From Lachnospiraceae bacterium (lineage in GTDB: Bacteria > Bacillota > Clostridia > Lachnospirales > Lachnospiraceae), in contig RYVZ01000015.1 in the NCBI GenBank assembly GCA_003979345.1, positions 1 through 64,000 on the forward strand: a stretch of 64,000 nt of DNA. Reading direction: 5' to 3'. The position numbers were made by a program, and so were the translations under genes. Position 1 is the stretch's first letter. Each line of letters begins with the position of its first letter. Below, piece by piece: positions 43,785 through 52,614 of this stretch. The notes beneath the pieces are model-generated. The model ran no database searches. It worked only from the letters and a program-made list of their open reading frames with translations, and was not told the DNA's origin.

Positions 43785-45011
43785 TCATCCGATGAACGGA
43801 GAACCTATCCCCTTTTCCACGCTGCACCGATACTTTCCAAGCCCTGCCGCCAAAATCAATAACGAAAGCAGACTGCCTGCGCTGCCGGTCACATTCCCCG
43901 CCAGACTGGGTTCTGCGTTTAGGAAAACCGGAAGAAATCCCAAAAACAGCGCAAATGTCAAAAAGCCGAATGCAAATCCTGCATGATCCGGAAGTGCGCA
44001 GATCATCCAGTACAGCGTGAGCGGCATCGTCATATTAAACAGGAACAGCGCTGCCAGTCCTACAGGCATAAAAGAAGAAAACAGATAGCAGACCGACGCT
44101 AACGCAAGCGAGACTGCCGCCGTCCATCCCGTTCCCTTCCATGCTGCCAGAAAGCCGCCTGCCGTTTTACCGCCCGCTATGGCAAGTACGGCTGACAGTC
44201 CCGCAAAAACTCCTTTTTTCCACGGAAATGTAACGGTCATGCCAATATAGGATCTTAAGATAACAACCAACAGACAGCTGACGCACAGAAACCAGATCCC
44301 GTTCCCTTTTGCATAGCATGACAGCCGCATTTCGTCCTCTTTATCTGCCGCTGATTCTGTTATCTGCTCCATAGCTGTTTGAGATACGCCGCAGGGATGT
44401 GCATGCCGCACCCGGACATACCGCGCTGCAATGACCAGCAGCATAGCGGCACTCCCGCATAACAGACCCGCGCTCCTGCCTCCGGTTTTCGCGAGCAGCA
44501 TTCCAAGATATAATCCCACAGCTCCCGGTGCCACAAAAATACCAAGCCGCATAAGCAGACGCTTTCGCTTTTTATCGCTGTTCCCTTTCCCGCTTTCTTT
44601 TATCCCGTTTTTTTCTATTATCCTGTCGTCGCAGATCATTCCCACACCGCCGCCCACATGAAACAATGCATTCCCAATCCCTAACAGGACCGGATGGGTC
44701 AAAGCCCCCGCAATCGTACACAAAACGCCGGCGATAGCCGTCAACAGATTCGGATCTCTTTTCTTTTTTTCGGACACGGCATGTTGTAACGCTGCTTCTG
44801 AGACCTGTTTTTCCAGTTTCACATTCAAAGCATCCAGTACGATGCCGAACGGCATCTGCAAAGCAAATGCACAGAAATTATAGAGAAGGATTGACAGATT
44901 CCCGTCCCTTCTCAACATGTAGTCTCCAAACATCGCCGCAGCGCATACACCGTCCACAAAAAAATGTAACATAGAATAGAATGCTGTCAAAGGTATTTCC
45001 CTCCTGATCAT
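43785..45011 (-). CDS. MFS-like multi-pass membrane protein
   Basis: 408 residues, about ten to twelve hydrophobic segments with a charged middle loop (residues ~205-235, QITESAADKEDEMR). Segments such as GNALFHVGGGVGMICDD and NMTMPLTLYWMICALPDHAGFAFGF recall major-facilitator-like transporters of unknown substrate. The ribosome site before ATG 45011 is weak. It follows the Rpn-type gene by 24 bases. Confidence 0.75.
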   Translation of the reverse strand: MIRREIPLTAFYSMLHFFVDGVCAAAMFGDYMLRRDGNLSILLYNFCAFALQMPFGIVLDALNVKLEKQVSEAALQHAVSEKKKRDPNLLTAIAGVLCTIAGALTHPVLLGIGNALFHVGGGVGMICDDRIIEKNGIKESGKGNSDKKRKRLLMRLGIFVAPGAVGLYLGMLLAKTGGRSAGLLCGSAAMLLVIAARYVRVRHAHPCGVSQTAMEQITESAADKEDEMRLSCYAKGNGIWFLCVSCLLVVILRSYIGMTVTFPWKKGVFAGLSAVLAIAGGKTAGGFLAAWKGTGWTAAVSLALASVCYLFSSFMPVGLAALFLFNMTMPLTLYWMICALPDHAGFAFGFLTFALFLGFLPVFLNAEPSLAGNVTGSAGSLLSLLILAAGLGKYRCSVEKGIGSPFIG

Positions 45012-45035
45012 TAGACGATCCCGGATATGATAAAG

Positions 45036-46034
45036 TCACAGATGAAATTCCTGAAACAGCCGCTTTCGAAATTCGGGATCTGACGCTGCACATTTCAATT
45101 CTTCCCCGCGGTGCTGTTCAAATAATCGTTCGATCAGTTTACAATAACGTTCGCTCTCTTCTTCTCTTCCTTCCTCTCTTCCTTCCTCTCTTCCTTCTTC
45201 TCTTCCTTCCTCTCTTCCTTCCTCCCGCAGTGACCGTTCATATTTTTTTACATCAAATTCCTCCAACAGCATCCCCAACACCTCCGCCCGGTATTTTTTC
45301 AAAAATCCTGCTAAGATATCCCGCTCAATACATTCCGAAACAGCATCCTCGAGCGCCGCCTTCGGCTCCTGCCCTTCGGCAAGGCGCTTTCTTGTAATGT
45401 CCACAAACAGGGCATATTCCCGCAAAACCCTGCACCGGTCCAACAGCTCCTTGTTATGCCCGTAATTAATATTGAGCATTCGCACCTTAAGTTCGACGTC
45501 GGCTTCCACGCCCTGATCCCTGCGCATAAAAGAATCCGAAAGACGCAGCGTTTCTTCGTCCGCCATCATCCGCTCCCCGTTATAGAACACAACACATTGA
45601 GGCATCGGCAGTATGATTTGCTTCGTTCCATATATACTTTCCTGAGCCTGTTCAATCAATTTCTGATACTCTTTTGCCAAATAAATCAAGAACCGGACCG
45701 GCATATTCGGATTATAGGTACTCTGATGTTCATACAGACTCAGCGTTCCTGCCAACACGAATGCAAGGTCATTTTTCATCACAATATAAACTGCGCTTTC
45801 AATCGTTACTACCTGTAGCTGTAAGGCGTCCTGGTAATCCGTCCCGTTCAGCGCATTGTATAACTGTAACAGCGCTTCCCTGTCTTTCTCAAATAAAAAC
45901 CGGAAAAATCTGTCTTTCGCCTGACGATGAATCCCACGCCGATTCCTCCACATAAACCGGCTGTTTATGCCAAAGCGTTTGTTTTTGCGCTTTTCCGCCC
46001 GGTTCTGCCTGCTTCGTTTATCCTGTTTTTGCAT
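45036..46034 (-). CDS. Rpn-family PD-(D/E)XK nuclease/transposase-like protein
   Basis: 332 residues. The central domain KDRFFRFLFEKDREALLQLYNALNGTDY...FVLAGTLSLYEHQSTYNPNMPVRFLIYLAKEYQ is the Rpn/PDDEXK_2 type (Asp and Glu-His-Gln core), widespread in Lachnospiraceae. Near the C-terminus a run of REEGREEG units (12-bp DNA repeats, about 45160-45235) forms a charged helix. The start at 46034 (MQKQDKRSRQ) follows GGGAGGAG. Relatives nick or cut DNA and have been linked to RecA-independent recombination; chromosomal copies are of unclear role. Confidence 0.85.
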   Translation of the reverse strand: MQKQDKRSRQNRAEKRKNKRFGINSRFMWRNRRGIHRQAKDRFFRFLFEKDREALLQLYNALNGTDYQDALQLQVVTIESAVYIVMKNDLAFVLAGTLSLYEHQSTYNPNMPVRFLIYLAKEYQKLIEQAQESIYGTKQIILPMPQCVVFYNGERMMADEETLRLSDSFMRRDQGVEADVELKVRMLNINYGHNKELLDRCRVLREYALFVDITRKRLAEGQEPKAALEDAVSECIERDILAGFLKKYRAEVLGMLLEEFDVKKYERSLREEGREEGREEGREEGREEGREEESERYCKLIERLFEQHRGEELKCAASDPEFRKRLFQEFHL

Positions 46035-46335
46035 CGCTTCTCCTCCCGTATACTGGCAGGAGCCCCGCCGGATACAGTCCGCCAAAGCGTTTTACCGCTC
46101 AGACAAAGCATGGATAACAGCGCGCCGTTTTATTTTGGTTCCTGCCTTATTGATCATTTATTTGATGTGAGAAAAATCCGGCAGAAACTGCCTGAAGGAA
46201 ACAAAAAAATGTTTCCATGTGCGAGCGCACATCATAAGAATTTTCTGATGTTTGTATCATAAAAGATCTTGCGCTTCCTGTCAACTGTTTTATCTCAAAA
46301 GCTTTCTTCCGAAACGCTTCTTTTCCCTCCTTTTT
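46035..46335. other. Intergenic region, no gene seen
   Basis: No coding frame with a start. A perfect palindrome ATGTGCG-AG-CGCACAT is at 46217-46232, similar to the one before the VOC gene (43102-43119). Confidence 0.4.
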
Positions 46336-46364
46336 TTGAATCCGTCCGCCATTCGTGCTATAAT
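46336..46364 (+). promoter_or_regulatory. Promoter of the NUDIX gene
   Basis: TTGAAT (46336-46341), 17 bases, TATAAT (46359-46364), ending 32 bases before the ATG at 46396. Confidence 0.75.
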
Positions 46365-46395
46365 AGAATATACGATTATGAAGGGGGAAATTTTT

Positions 46396-46827
46396 ATGAC
46401 ATCCGTTCGTTTTTATGATGAGATTCCTGATGAACTATTGAAATTTGCAGTGATTCTTGCCGCACATGATGGTAAGTTGGTATTCTGCAAGCACCAAGAG
46501 CGCAATACATGGGAAATTCCCGGCGGACACCGGGAAGCCGGCGAAACCATTTTATCAACGGCAAAAAGAGAATTATACGAAGAAACCGGCGCGCTCGATT
46601 TCGAGATCGCACCGGTCTGTGTCTATTCCGTTACAGCTCCCGGCAATTTTGACGGCAAAGAGTCCTTCGGTATGCTTTATCGTGCGGATATCACCCGCTT
46701 TGAGGCAGAACTGCATAGTGAGATTGAAAAAATCATGATCACGGACCGGCTTCCTGAACAATGGACTTACCCCGAAATTCAGCCGAAGCTGTTGGCGGAA
46801 GCATCCCGCAGGGGATTGATCAAGTGA
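46396..46827 (+). CDS. NUDIX hydrolase
   Basis: 143 residues. The full NUDIX box is present: G44-HREAG-E50-x7-R58-E59-L-x-E62-E63-x-G65. Such enzymes cleave nucleoside diphosphates linked to another group; the 8-oxo-dGTP and other housecleaning types have this size, but specificity is not readable. The start at 46396 follows AAGGGGG by 8 bases. Its 3' end overlaps the convergent metallophosphoesterase gene by 49 bases. Confidence 0.93.
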   Translation: MTSVRFYDEIPDELLKFAVILAAHDGKLVFCKHQERNTWEIPGGHREAGETILSTAKRELYEETGALDFEIAPVCVYSVTAPGNFDGKESFGMLYRADITRFEAELHSEIEKIMITDRLPEQWTYPEIQPKLLAEASRRGLIK

Positions 46828-47930
46828 ATCACGACATATTCCGAATGCTTTTCTGTTCTGACCGGATACCCCCATCCGGCAATGCCCGAAGTTACTACTT
46901 TCGTTAAGTCTCCCTCTTTGCGGCAGCCATAGGTCAGCTCATTCGTCTGAAATAGCTCCGCGAGCATACCTAACGGCCAAACCTGTCCGGCATGCGTATG
47001 CCCCGACAGCATCAGCCCGTATCCGCTTTCCATAACCTCCGCATACTCCACAGGCTGATGATCGATCAAAATCCATTCCTTATCCGCATCCGCACTCTCC
47101 ACAAGCTGCGCAGCCGTTTTTCTCATATCGGGATCGTGTCCCCTGTCGGCGCGCCCGATCAGCACAAGTTCTCCGTTGATCTCACAAGCTTCATCCTCCA
47201 AAATACGCATACCGGCCTGTTCTATGGTATCCTTAAGCTCCGCCGCCGTGTATGCCGGATGATCTGAATATTCATTTTTATCATGGTTTCCATACACATA
47301 AAAGGTTCCATACCGGCTGCGGATATCTCCCATGACCGCAAACGCCTCTTTCATTTGCACAAGGCTCGTGCGCTCATCCACAATATCTCCGCCCAGTATG
47401 ACGATATCAGGATTTTCACTTTCGATCAAAGCCGCCGCCCGTCTTAACTGTTCCGCATCCATCGTCGTCCCAAAATGCAGATCTGAAAAAAATACGATCG
47501 TATAACCTTCCTCCCGTATTTCACGCCCCGCCTCAACCGTATATTCCGTTTTGACGATCTGCCGCATATTCCAGCATCCGTAACCGACTACAGCTACAGC
47601 CGCCAGTACCGCTATGATCCCGCTCCTGTAAAGTGCCTTCGCAAAAAACGGAAACCGTTTCTGCTTAAAACATTTCCGCACAACAAGCACGACTGCATCC
47701 TGTACCAAAAGAAATACTGCCAAATGCATCAATACCACAAACCACAACCCGTCGATATCGATGACTGGCAAAATCAGTATCGCACTGACTGCCGCTGCGA
47801 TCAGAATCTGCTTTCTCTTAGACACTTTTTTTGCAAAAAAACAGACTCCCTTATAAGCCTTACGGCACAAATAAACAGCCGCCGACAGCATGACAGTCAG
47901 CGGCACGAGTATCCAGATCAAATACACCAT
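46779..47930 (-). CDS. Membrane-anchored metallophosphoesterase
   Basis: 383 residues. About four N-terminal membrane segments (residues 1-130) followed by a calcineurin-like domain with all signature blocks: FFSDLHFG (D-x-H), GGDIVDE (GD-x-x-D), YGNHDK (GNH-D/E) and SGHTHAGQVWP (GH-x-H). It resembles YkuE/YaeI-type enzymes that act on lipid A or other membrane-near phosphoesters. The start at 47930 (ATG) follows GAGGAG; a GTG one codon earlier is possible. Convergent overlap with the NUDIX gene. Confidence 0.92.
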   Translation of the reverse strand: MVYLIWILVPLTVMLSAAVYLCRKAYKGVCFFAKKVSKRKQILIAAAVSAILILPVIDIDGLWFVVLMHLAVFLLVQDAVVLVVRKCFKQKRFPFFAKALYRSGIIAVLAAVAVVGYGCWNMRQIVKTEYTVEAGREIREEGYTIVFFSDLHFGTTMDAEQLRRAAALIESENPDIVILGGDIVDERTSLVQMKEAFAVMGDIRSRYGTFYVYGNHDKNEYSDHPAYTAAELKDTIEQAGMRILEDEACEINGELVLIGRADRGHDPDMRKTAAQLVESADADKEWILIDHQPVEYAEVMESGYGLMLSGHTHAGQVWPLGMLAELFQTNELTYGCRKEGDLTKVVTSGIAGWGYPVRTEKHSEYVVIHLINPLRDASANSFG

Positions 47931-47989
47931 CACATGCTCCTCTTTTGTTCACACCCCCGCCGCAATAAAACCCATGCGAAGGCTTCCTT

Positions 47990-48568
47990 TTATTGGTTCT
48001 CTTTCACTTTCTGCGGCTGAGGCTGATGTCTGTGGAAATGCACAAGCCCTGTCCGGTTTAATGCCACCATGACCGCCGGAATAAAAACAAGCTGCAATAT
48101 GATGCCGGGAATTGCATTCAAGAACGCTCCCGCCATAAATGCTTTCCATGTGAAACGGTTCCCGCCTAACCCTAAAAAGATCATCTGCACGAAGCCCCAA
48201 ACGATGCGTCCGGAGAGCATCGCGATAAGCAGCGAACGGTATAACGCGATCACGCACTGCCACTTAGAACGCCCATACAAGAGTCCCGCAGCCAGTCCAT
48301 ACGTCATCAGTTCAAACGCCATTGCCGCAGCCGTCGGGAACATCACCGGCATCGAAAACAGCACGGAGCGAAAGAGCGGGAGCACAAATCCCACGATAGC
48401 TCCATACTGCCAGCCGCAGATCAGACCGCACAAAAATACCGGAATATGCATCGGCAGCAACATATTGCCGATCCGCGGAATCTGACCCGTGAAAAACGGC
48501 AGCACGACCCCGATTGCCACAAACATGGCAGATAGCGTCATGTTTTTAATCGAACGATTCCATTTCAT
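47990..48568 (-). CDS. ECF transporter S component
   Basis: 192 residues, about six membrane segments, beginning MKWNRSIKNMTLSAMFVAIGVVLPFFTGQIPRIGNMLLPMHIPVFLCGLICG, a pattern shared by substrate-binding S components of energy-coupling-factor vitamin transporters. The start at 48568 follows AAGGAG by 8 bases. The EcfA/EcfT module is not in the window. The vitamin cannot be assigned, and no known riboswitch precedes it; the 48606-48634 hairpin lies in its leader. Confidence 0.85.
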   Translation of the reverse strand: MKWNRSIKNMTLSAMFVAIGVVLPFFTGQIPRIGNMLLPMHIPVFLCGLICGWQYGAIVGFVLPLFRSVLFSMPVMFPTAAAMAFELMTYGLAAGLLYGRSKWQCVIALYRSLLIAMLSGRIVWGFVQMIFLGLGGNRFTWKAFMAGAFLNAIPGIILQLVFIPAVMVALNRTGLVHFHRHQPQPQKVKENQ

Positions 48569-48605
48569 CCTTAACACTCCTTTGCACTTCACCGCGTAAA
48601 TCAGT

Positions 48606-48634
48606 CCGGACCGGGACGTTACTCCCGGAACCGG
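48606..48634 (-). promoter_or_regulatory. GC-rich hairpin in the S-component leader
   Basis: Minus strand CCGG-TT-CCGGGA-GTAACG-TCCCGG-T-CCGG is a nested stem of ten pairs, between the small membrane protein gene and the S-component gene. There is no T run, so it may be an attenuator or stabiliser and not a terminator. Confidence 0.4.
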
Positions 48635-48653
48635 CAGGCTCCGCTTTAGCCTC

Positions 48654-48914
48654 TTACGCCCTGCGGTACTTCCGGACAATCTTAACAATATAATAAATCC
48701 CTGCGATCCCGCCGCTGACTGCGCCCGTGATCAAAATGCCCTCGATCGTAAAATGCAGATATGACAGTGTGATAAAGCTTAAGATCAGTAACAGCAAAAT
48801 CACATAACCTGCCGTACACCCCACCATCAGGAAAAAACATAAAATATCTTTGATGATATCAATCGCGGAAAAGCGTCCCTCATCCCGCACGGTTCTTCGT
48901 TTCTTTTTTAACAT
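48654..48914 (-). CDS. Small two-helix membrane protein, unknown
   Basis: 86 residues: basic start MLKKKRRTVRDEG, then two hydrophobic segments (ILCFFLMVGCTAGYVILLLLILSF and EGILITGAVSGGIAGIYYIV) and KIVRKYRRA. The start at 48914 follows GGAGGAGCAGG. It lies between the GH2 gene (40 bases upstream) and the ECF S component. No family recognised. Confidence 0.7.
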   Translation of the reverse strand: MLKKKRRTVRDEGRFSAIDIIKDILCFFLMVGCTAGYVILLLLILSFITLSYLHFTIEGILITGAVSGGIAGIYYIVKIVRKYRRA

Positions 48915-48954
48915 CCTGCTCCTCCGTGGTTTTGCTGTAGTCTGTCCGTATCTC

Positions 48955-50754
48955 TCATTCTGCACTGTCTATTGCATAAGGCTGATACTCCGCATAAAAA
49001 TCACGCAGCACGGCAAATGCCATTTTACGCCTTCCATACGTGGAAATCAACCCCTTGGTATTATAATATTTCTGTGTAGCGGACGTTCTTCTCGGACAAC
49101 GGAAGTCCCGTAAGATCCAAGGCGTCATGCCCTTTATATAATCAATTTTTCGGATCTGCTGCGTCTGCTTTACATATATAAACGCCTGACACTCCTCAGT
49201 GCCCTTATCCGTGACCGTCCCGTGATGTCCCGCAAGCGCATCCGCTCCGAATTCCGTTATGATCACAGGCTTTTTCGGATGGCTGTTCCCGAACAGCGCA
49301 GGCAGCATCGCAAAGTCCGCGACATACCAGCCGCAATATTCGTTAAGCCCGATGATATCAAGATATTCCTCCAGTCTGTCCTCGATCCGATTCTTGGCAA
49401 AATTAACCAGACATGCTGCCGAGACCGCTCTCGTATGATCAAGCCTGCGTACCGTCTTTGCCAGATCCCCCATGAACTTTAACCGCTCATCTGTATCCTG
49501 ATTCTCGTTTCCCACCGACCAGATGATCACGCTCGCGCGGTTAAAATCCCTTGTGATCAGCTCGCAGAGCTGATTTTCCGCATCCCGATAAGTCTCTTTT
49601 GATGAAAAATGAATATTCCAGTATACCGGGATCTCCTCCCAGAGCAGAAGCCCCATCTCATCGGCAATCTGCGCCATTCTCTCACTGTGCGGATAATGCG
49701 CAAGCCGCATAAAATTGCATCCCAGCTCCTTCGCAGTCAGGACGATCTCTATTCGCTCTTCATCGCTCAGCGCCTTTCCGTTTGCCGCGCTGTCCTCATG
49801 AAAGCAGACTCCCTTTAAGAAGATTGGTTCGCCGTTTAACAGGATATCCATGCCTTTGACGAGGAACTCGCGAAAACCGACCCTGTCTTTTACAACGTCT
49901 CCGGCGCAGCTTAACGTCACGTCATACAATTTCGGATTCTCCGGCGACCAAAGCACGGGCGAAGCCTCTAATACAAGCTCTCCGACACCGTTTTCAATCG
50001 CTATCTCCTCTTTTACGGCGAGTTCTTCGATCGTCAGCACTGCCTTTGCAGCGACCGGCTCGGACAACTGAACCTGCACCCGGATACTCCGAAACCCGCT
50101 GTCCGGTTCCAGTGCGATCTGAAACCGTTTCACATGAACAGCCGGCACCCGGATGATCTCAATATCCCGGTACACGCCCCCATAGTTAAACCAGTCCGTG
50201 ACCGTGGTCGGAACCTGCTCTTCCCGTCTCGTGCTGTCTGCCTGGATCAATATCCGGTTCCTGGGCGTAAGCAGCTCCGTGATATCAAAGTAAAACGGCG
50301 TGGAACCTCCCTTGTGCATCCCCACATACATCTTATTCAGGAACACTCTGCACAGATAATTGACTGCACCGATTTTTAAGAATACGCGCTCATCCTCACT
50401 CTGCTTTGAAAAATAGAACGTGCGCGTAAAGATCACACTGCCCTCATAGAGCAGATATATATAGTCATTGGTATTAAAACAGCAGGGCAGCATCATGCGG
50501 TCCCACTCGTCAAACGAATAATCGACCGGCAACAGGTTCCCGCCCTCGTCATAGTAGTTTTCCTCATACCATTTTGCACCGATACAGGTGTCATACTGGT
50601 CAACGGCGTAATGCCATTCGCCGTTTAAGGATTCCTTCTTCCGGTATCTGTCATAGATCATACCATCTGCCAAAGCCTCATGCAGCTCATTCTTTTGTCC
50701 GTTTTCTTCTGTCCGGTCTGCTTCTGACATCTTTTTCTGTTTATCACTTTCCAT
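48955..50754 (-). CDS. GH2 beta-galactosidase/beta-glucuronidase-like enzyme
   Basis: 599 residues. The GH2 plan is visible: N-terminal jelly-roll (LNGEWHYAVDQY...VFLNKMYVGMHKGGSTPFYFDIT), immunoglobulin-like domain and a TIM barrel with GVCFHEDSAANGKALSDEE, the acid/base Glu in WSVGNENQD and the nucleophile Glu in IITEFGADA. No signal peptide. AGGAGG lies 10 bases before the ATG at 50754 (MESDKQKK); ATG 50763 is an alternative. Together with the GH43 and GH27 genes upstream it points to side-chain or main-chain galactoside/arabinogalactan use; exact specificity is open. Confidence 0.9.
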   Translation of the reverse strand: MESDKQKKMSEADRTEENGQKNELHEALADGMIYDRYRKKESLNGEWHYAVDQYDTCIGAKWYEENYYDEGGNLLPVDYSFDEWDRMMLPCCFNTNDYIYLLYEGSVIFTRTFYFSKQSEDERVFLKIGAVNYLCRVFLNKMYVGMHKGGSTPFYFDITELLTPRNRILIQADSTRREEQVPTTVTDWFNYGGVYRDIEIIRVPAVHVKRFQIALEPDSGFRSIRVQVQLSEPVAAKAVLTIEELAVKEEIAIENGVGELVLEASPVLWSPENPKLYDVTLSCAGDVVKDRVGFREFLVKGMDILLNGEPIFLKGVCFHEDSAANGKALSDEERIEIVLTAKELGCNFMRLAHYPHSERMAQIADEMGLLLWEEIPVYWNIHFSSKETYRDAENQLCELITRDFNRASVIIWSVGNENQDTDERLKFMGDLAKTVRRLDHTRAVSAACLVNFAKNRIEDRLEEYLDIIGLNEYCGWYVADFAMLPALFGNSHPKKPVIITEFGADALAGHHGTVTDKGTEECQAFIYVKQTQQIRKIDYIKGMTPWILRDFRCPRRTSATQKYYNTKGLISTYGRRKMAFAVLRDFYAEYQPYAIDSAE

Positions 50755-50913
50755 TTCAGACATGCCTCCGTTTTTTGCCGACCGGTCTGCGGTCACGTTT
50801 TTATTGTATCACTTTTGCTTCACGACCGCGTTTAATTCGTTTGCAAAGCTTTTGCTCCACTGTTGTTTCATAAAAAACAGCGCTTTTATGTTATCCTGTA
50901 ATATCGCTTTCCT

Positions 50914-52437
50914 TTATATCGGCGCTTTCGCCCATACGCTTCTGCCGTCATCCGTATACCCGCAGAGCACACGGCACATCGTACTGTTTTCAAAATCAAA
51001 AGCTTCCCCGATGAGCGCGGTGACGCCCGTGACCGATAAATCCTTTCTCCCGCGCACGATCTCATTGTCCGTGTTAGAAAACACGATCCACTCCCACGGC
51101 TGACCCTGACTACACAGTTCCCTGTCCGTTTCCGTATGTTTCAGCGCCGTTTTCGATGGCGGTATCAAATCGGAAACTGCCGCTCCCTCCTTCCAGACCG
51201 GAACGCCATCCACAATATCAAACCGGCAAATCTGTTCTCCTGCACCCTTTTCCCCTGCAAACGGTTCCGGCGACAGTACCGGCCAGTCATGGATAAAGTA
51301 CATCCGCCGCACCACCATATAATGCATCCGGTAAGAACGCCTGTCTTTCTTCTTCACCGGCTCATGACAAAGCGCTTTGGCGCCGTCTCTCACATGATGG
51401 ACAAAATAATAAGCATTCTCCGGTACATTATAAAATGGCACACCGTGTCCCGGCCCGCGGAATCCGTCAAAATGCCAGTCAGGATGATTCACTGTCTCTC
51501 TTTTCACGCCGCTCTTTGTCTCAGTTCCGGTCAATTGGAGAACCTCATCTTCACTCTGTGCTGCATATGGCTCTCCCGAGCCAAAGCAGTAACTCCCTGC
51601 AAGTTTCATGCCGAGAGATTCCCCGTCTAAATTCCTTCCATCCATATCACGGTAGGGGCCCTCTATTCTGCGGCTTAAGCCCACACGAATATCATAATCG
51701 TCCCCAAGCCATCCGTAAGAAAGAAATAAATAATAATTGCCATTATGCGGATTGCGGATGACCGCCGCTCCCTCCGGTCCGTCAATATAAGAGCCCGCCG
51801 GTTTGTGTGCAATGCGCTGTCCGAGTTCATGCGCATCTCCCGACAGACTGAGTCCTGTCTCAGCAGAAAGCTCTTTTAAGTAGATGCCTCCAAAAAAAGA
51901 ACCATAGACCAGATATTTCGCTCCACCCGCATCATCTGCCACATGCGGATCGATCGCATTCGGATACGAATTGTCCGTTCCCCATGTGTCAACGACAATA
52001 CCTCTGTTTTCAAACGGTCCTTCGGGATTGTCTGCCACAGCAAGATAAATGCGCGACTCCGAACTTCCAAACGCCCGTGTCGCAGAATAATATAAGCGGT
52101 ATTCCCCGTTCACATACTCGGCGAACGGCGCCCAAAACCCCCGTGTTGGCGCATAACGACCGTTGTTCCGTGCTTCAGAGACCGCAGCATCGGACAAGGC
52201 ATACCCGACAAACTCAAAATTCACCAGATCCCTGCTTTTCCGAATCGGAATGCCCTGCCGGTAGGGCGAAGTGATCGCTGCATCTGTCGCATAGGAATAA
52301 TACAAACCACTTACAGGATCATAAAACATAGAGGGATCATGAGCTTCAAACAACGGATTCTTCATCCTGTCATGACAATTCAGCTGAAATCCCGGGTGTA
52401 AGACCTTCTCTTTCATTACCGCAAGCTCCTGCTCCAT
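50914..52437 (-). CDS. GH43 arabinan-degrading enzyme (cytoplasmic)
   Basis: 507 residues. Five-bladed propeller GH43 with the catalytic base Asp34 in EAHDPSMFYD, the pKa-modulating Asp in NAIDPHVADD and the acid Glu in IDGPEGAAVIR. A C-terminal extension of ~170 residues (from about VLSPEPFAGEK) is a beta-sandwich-like region seen in arabinan endo-1,5-alpha-arabinosidases. No signal peptide. The start at 52437 has GGAGG 5 bases upstream; ATGs 4 codons before and 7 after are alternatives. Confidence 0.9.
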   Translation of the reverse strand: MEQELAVMKEKVLHPGFQLNCHDRMKNPLFEAHDPSMFYDPVSGLYYSYATDAAITSPYRQGIPIRKSRDLVNFEFVGYALSDAAVSEARNNGRYAPTRGFWAPFAEYVNGEYRLYYSATRAFGSSESRIYLAVADNPEGPFENRGIVVDTWGTDNSYPNAIDPHVADDAGGAKYLVYGSFFGGIYLKELSAETGLSLSGDAHELGQRIAHKPAGSYIDGPEGAAVIRNPHNGNYYLFLSYGWLGDDYDIRVGLSRRIEGPYRDMDGRNLDGESLGMKLAGSYCFGSGEPYAAQSEDEVLQLTGTETKSGVKRETVNHPDWHFDGFRGPGHGVPFYNVPENAYYFVHHVRDGAKALCHEPVKKKDRRSYRMHYMVVRRMYFIHDWPVLSPEPFAGEKGAGEQICRFDIVDGVPVWKEGAAVSDLIPPSKTALKHTETDRELCSQGQPWEWIVFSNTDNEIVRGRKDLSVTGVTALIGEAFDFENSTMCRVLCGYTDDGRSVWAKAPI

Positions 52438-52528
52438 CTTCTCCTCCATTCCATGCCGCATCGATCCTGTACGCGCCGCTGCATATATTACCAGACATGA
52501 CACTGCTTTTTGTAACATGTAACCCTAT

Positions 52529-52604
52529 GAAGAATCCGCAAGCGGATTCTTCGAAAAACGCTTAGATGTTCTAGGGCGGCGTACCTCCGCCGCCCTAGAA
52601 CATC
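52529..52604 (-). terminator. Two strong hairpins between GH43 genes
   Basis: GATGTTCTAGGGCGGCG pairs perfectly with CGCCGCCCTAGAACATC (52565-52604; 17 bp), and GAAGAATCCGC-AA-GCGGATTCTTC (52529-52552) follows. The second stem and its flank CGAAA are identical to the hairpin at 3511-3539. The plus strand has TTTTTTTT after the first stem; on the minus strand TTTTT lies between the two. Confidence 0.75.
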
Positions 52605-52614
52605 TTCGTTTTTT

